Below the pieces are notes generated by a model that searched no databases, was not told the DNA's origin, and saw nothing but the letters and a program-made list of their open reading frames with translations. From Mycoplasmatota bacterium (GTDB taxonomy: Bacteria > Bacillota_I > Bacilli_A > MAG-NZ): a stretch of DNA of 64,000 bases. Made by a program: the position numbers and the translations under genes. Position 1 is the stretch's first letter. Each line of letters starts with the position of its first letter. Location of the stretch: the NCBI GenBank assembly GCA_018394315.1, contig CP074575.1, forward strand, positions 1,706,615-1,770,614, in the 5' to 3' direction. Of the stretch, positions 61,504-64,000 are shown one piece after another.

Positions 61504-61750
61504 AAAATGAATCAATGTCGATTCTTACTCTTTTACCTCTTTTTGCTGCACCTGCATATGCAATAGTTCTTACTGCATTCGCAACTCTTCCGTTTTTACC
61601 TATTACTCTACCTAAATCATCAGAGTTAACTAAAACTTGAAGTGTTGTTAAATCATTTTCTTCAGATAAAGTTTTTACAACTAAATCATCAGGATGCATA
61701 ACAAGTGGTAAAAATAGATTTCTTACTAGATTTTCATATTTTTCCATCAA
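61502..61750 (-). CDS. khpA: KhpA, KH-domain RNA-binding protein
   Basis: 82 residues. A single KH domain with the GxxG loop VIGKNGRVANAVRTI near 52-66. KhpA works with KhpB in RNA binding linked to cell division in Bacillota. It follows rpsP by 9 bp, the conserved rpsP-khpA order. The rimM and trmD genes that often follow are missing here, where the tRNA and island lie. Confidence 0.94.
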   Translation of the reverse strand: MMEKYENLVRNLFLPLVMHPDDLVVKTLSEENDLTTLQVLVNSDDLGRVIGKNGRVANAVRTIAYAGAAKRGKRVRIDIDSF

Positions 61751-61759
61751 AAATCACCC

Positions 61760-62032
61760 TTACTTAGTGTGCTTTTGTTCATGAAACTTCTTCATAATTC
61801 CTTCTTTAGAGAATAGTGATTTAACTGTATCAGTAGGTTTTGCACCATTTTGTAACCAATGCATTACTCTTTCTTCATTAATCTTAACGATTGCTGGTTG
61901 TTTTACAGCATCGTAAGTACCTACTATTTCTATAAATCTACCATCTCTTGGCGAACGAGAATCAGCTGCCACTACGCGATAGAATGGTTTTTTCTTTGAA
62001 CCAAATCTTTGTAATCTAAGTTTAACTGCCAT
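61760..62032 (-). CDS. rpsP: 30S ribosomal protein S16
   Basis: 90 residues. The start [20 protein letters not shown] and [15 protein letters not shown] are diagnostic; [16 protein letters not shown] closes the domain. Core component of the small ribosomal subunit, needed for assembly. Strong AGGAGG site. Confidence 0.98.
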   Translation of the reverse strand: MAVKLRLQRFGSKKKPFYRVVAADSRSPRDGRFIEIVGTYDAVKQPAIVKINEERVMHWLQNGAKPTDTVKSLFSKEGIMKKFHEQKHTK

Positions 62033-62098
62033 TTATACTACCTCCTATATAATTCTACCTAGTTATTATAACATACAGAAAACAAGTGTCAAGTATTT

Positions 62099-62341
62099 TT
62101 ACTTAACACTTACATTTTCTTCAAATGTTAAATTTGTCATATCGTAAAGTGATTCAATAACGCTACTAACACCTTTTACTTGTCTAATCTGTTTTGCATA
62201 ACCCTTATATCTTTTTGCATCACAATAGGCAATTAGATACTTATTTTTTTTAGAGACATAAGTTACATTTGCGATATTTTCAATTTCTTTTCTTACTTTG
62301 TGATTTCTAAAAAATACTACGAATCCTTTTCTGTTTACCAT
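62099..62341 (-). CDS. ylbG: YlbG family protein (DUF2129)
   Basis: 80 residues. VNRKGFVVFFRNHKVRKEI and VTYVSKKNKYLIAYCDAK match YlbG/DUF2129. Function unknown; small cytoplasmic protein conserved in Bacilli next to ylbF and rsmD. It follows ylbE by 9 bp. Confidence 0.9.
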   Translation of the reverse strand: MVNRKGFVVFFRNHKVRKEIENIANVTYVSKKNKYLIAYCDAKRYKGYAKQIRQVKGVSSVIESLYDMTNLTFEENVSVK

Positions 62342-62350
62342 AACACACCT

Positions 62351-62590
62351 CTAGTTCTCTTTTAAATATTTTAAAAACATTGATAACATATCTAGTTGGT
62401 TCTTTGCTGAATTTATTTTATCATATGTAGTTAATTTAAGAAACTCCTTCGCCTCATTCTCAAATAACTGATAATGGTTTGGATTTTCTGATAATCTTCT
62501 ATACCAAATAGGATTGTACCTTAAATACTCAAGTAACTGAGAGCTTTCCTGTTTATATAGGTTACTCAATATCTCGTTACTTAATCCCAC
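62351..62590 (-). CDS. ylbE: YlbE-like protein
   Basis: 79 residues. LLEYLRYNPIWYRRLSENPN corresponds to the Q/R-PYWYRKLSRNP motif of YlbE. It overlaps ylbD by 10 bp. In Bacillus this gene lies between ylbD and ylbF; the role is unknown. Confidence 0.85.
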   Translation of the reverse strand: MGLSNEILSNLYKQESSQLLEYLRYNPIWYRRLSENPNHYQLFENEAKEFLKLTTYDKINSAKNQLDMLSMFLKYLKEN

Positions 62591-62949
62591 TTACTAAACC
62601 TTCTAAATAAAGGGTCTCTATTTTCATATACCGGTTGTTTATTGTTTGATGAATTAAGTCCTTGGAAAATCTGCATTATCTTTTGAACAGATCCAAGTGT
62701 TTTTGTAATGTTATCAACATTTAGCTTTTGCGCGTACTTTACAACTGTGCGTAAAGTCTCTTGGCCTTCAGATGAGGCTAACAAACCTTCTTCTTCTTTA
62801 TAATTCTCAAATGAGTCCTCACCAAGCAGGCTCCATTCTTCATATATATTTTGCCAGGTTCTATCTCCATCTCTAACCTTAAATTTTAGTTTAGGATATT
62901 TTTTAACAAACTCTCTAAACTCTTCAATGCTTTTTCCCACAAATATCAC
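62581..62949 (-). CDS. ylbD: YlbD-like putative coat protein
   Basis: 122 residues. EEFREFVKKYPKLKFKVRDG and TWQNIYEEWSLLGED match the YlbD family (Pfam YlbD_coat), reported as a spore coat-associated protein in Bacillus. The C-terminal part has DNITKTLGSVQKIMQIFQGL. Keeping this gene suggests descent from spore-forming Bacilli, whether or not this organism sporulates. Confidence 0.85.
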   Translation of the reverse strand: MIFVGKSIEEFREFVKKYPKLKFKVRDGDRTWQNIYEEWSLLGEDSFENYKEEEGLLASSEGQETLRTVVKYAQKLNVDNITKTLGSVQKIMQIFQGLNSSNNKQPVYENRDPLFRRFSKWD

Positions 62950-62996
62950 TCCCTAATACTAATTTATTTTAAGAAATGAAATATGTGCTTGTAATA

Positions 62997-64000
62997 TCAA
63001 AACTTATCGTCAGTTATCTTAAGTTTCTTCATAATATCTTGATAAGTTATTTTGGATTCAGTTATGATTCTCAAAAGACCAGTATAAAGCCCCATAACGA
63101 AGTAAAGTACTAATCCAATTATAAATGTAATAAACAAATATAACAAATTAGATAATTTACTTAGTTTATAGTCTATTGTTAGTTCTAGTAGTTGATCTAT
63201 AAATATTAGTATTATTCCCATAACTATCGATAGAAAAATAATAAATAGAAATCTCTTAAGTAAATAATTAAACTCAAACTCTGTATAATGTTGAATAACT
63301 ACAAAATTAAGTGTAACAGTTGTGATTAAACCTAGTGCACTAGATAATATTGCACCATCTACCCCCATAAATACGATAAAGATATAATTTGTCATTAGTT
63401 TTATTAACACACCAATAAGAATTGTAAAGAAAAGATATTTATGTCTATTTATTCCTTGGATAATACTCATTGAAACGGAGTTTAAACTAAAAATCAATAT
63501 GAGTGGTGCATAAGTTAATAATATGTTACCACCATAAGGATTATTTCCAAATAGTATATGGTAAATTTGATCATTAAAAACCATAGTATAAATTACTATA
63601 GGAAACGTAAAGAAGAAAATAATTTGAAAAGCTTTGATTATATTCTTTTCTACACCTGAAAGATTATTCTTTGCGAAATCATATGATATTGCTGGTACCA
63701 AGGTAGATGAAAATGCAACAGCTAGAGATATTGGGATAAAGATAATTTTATGAACTTCAAATGCATAAATACCGTATATATATTCTGGGTTAGTTTCCCC
63801 TACCGATAACATTGCTTTGTTGAAAGTCACAGAATCAATAAATTGATAAAGTGATAAGTTAATTCCATATATCGCAAAAGGTAACGCAACTATGAATAAT
63901 TGTTTTATCAATTTCAATACAGGCTCTGGATTCTTTACACTTTCATAATTTCTTTGAAACTGTCTGTCTGCACTACTTCTTATTACAAAGAAAATCAATA
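62997..64000 (-). CDS. Lipid II flippase/SpoVB-like polysaccharide transporter, 5' part outside window
   Basis: At least 333 residues, open at the window edge. About eight to nine transmembrane helices are visible, with LPFAIYGINLSLYQFIDSVT, IPISLAVAFSSTLVPAIS and ILIGVLIKLMTNYIFI typical of the MVF/MATE family (MurJ/YtgP, SpoVB). These proteins flip lipid-linked cell-wall or spore-cortex precursors. A normal member has about 500-540 residues, so the first third is missing. Implies a wall or exopolysaccharide is made. Confidence 0.85.
   Translation of the reverse strand, partial: LIFFVIRSSADRQFQRNYESVKNPEPVLKLIKQLFIVALPFAIYGINLSLYQFIDSVTFNKAMLSVGETNPEYIYGIYAFEVHKIIFIPISLAVAFSSTLVPAISYDFAKNNLSGVEKNIIKAFQIIFFFTFPIVIYTMVFNDQIYHILFGNNPYGGNILLTYAPLILIFSLNSVSMSIIQGINRHKYLFFTILIGVLIKLMTNYIFIVFMGVDGAILSSALGLITTVTLNFVVIQHYTEFEFNYLLKRFLFIIFLSIVMGIILIFIDQLLELTIDYKLSKLSNLLYLFITFIIGLVLYFVMGLYTGLLRIITESKITYQDIMKKLKITDDKF

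Overview
The window looks like a chromosomal segment of a low-GC, strictly or mostly anaerobic member of the Bacillota/Mycoplasmatota border, for example a relative of Izemoplasmatales or Haloplasmatales. This is inferred from the AT-rich base composition, the ylbD-ylbE-ylbG-rpsP-khpA order, a tungsten-type aldehyde oxidoreductase, a superoxide reductase/rubrerythrin system and spore-protein-like small genes. Stops and tryptophans fit the standard bacterial code (TGG for Trp, TGA as a stop). Nearly all genes are on the minus strand, so each operon reads from high to low coordinates.

Region by region. 1-1.5 kb: nitroreductase (cut by the edge), DtxR/MntR-type regulator, RsuA-type pseudouridine synthase. 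1.6-7.7 kb: a tightly coupled eight-gene redox operon that joins an HcnABC/opine-oxidase-like dehydrogenase to an aldehyde:ferredoxin oxidoreductase, its polyferredoxin and a sulfur-carrier protein. 7.7-10.4 kb: YczE-like membrane protein, cyclase-family hydrolase, a membrane diguanylate cyclase and a small Cys-rich protein. 10.5-15.2 kb: oxidative-stress genes (perR-rubrerythrin-superoxide reductase operon, flavodiiron protein) around small spore-protein-like genes. 15.3-20.5 kb: a large repeat-rich surface protein and a beta-propeller lipoprotein.

20.6-30.9 kb is a complete bacterial microcompartment operon of the sugar-phosphate type: three pentamer genes, three nearly identical hexamer genes, a PduT-like trimer, PduS, CoA-acylating aldehyde dehydrogenase, deoxyribose-phosphate aldolase, RpiB-like isomerase, phosphotransacetylase, an unknown cargo protein, and a triosephosphate isomerase with an added N-terminal helix. 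A LacI regulator leads the operon and a palindromic operator lies in its promoter. The inferred route is deoxyribose-5-P to glyceraldehyde-3-P plus acetaldehyde, then acetyl-CoA and acetyl-P, with acetaldehyde kept inside the shell.

31-44 kb: cold-shock protein, Nudix hydrolase, two DUF4386 membrane proteins around a methyltransferase, a MalT-like regulator, and a Bce-type two-component system plus ABC exporter with matching operator sites.

44.2-61.4 kb is a defence/mobile island between a decayed tyrosine integrase and the 3' end of tRNA-Leu(CAA). It holds a GC-rich multi-hairpin element, a B12-radical-SAM/HNH pair, an OLD nuclease and a second ATPase with a PD-(D/E)XK protein and a membrane protein, and a candidate retron. 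The retron has a 209-nt non-coding RNA bounded by 16-bp inverted repeats, directly followed by a reverse transcriptase fused to an N-terminal nucleoside-deoxyribosyltransferase-like (Ec86/St85 effector-like) domain. An HTH-SNase gene and a broken metallopeptidase follow. 61.5-64 kb returns to core genes (khpA, rpsP, ylbG, ylbE, ylbD, lipid flippase).
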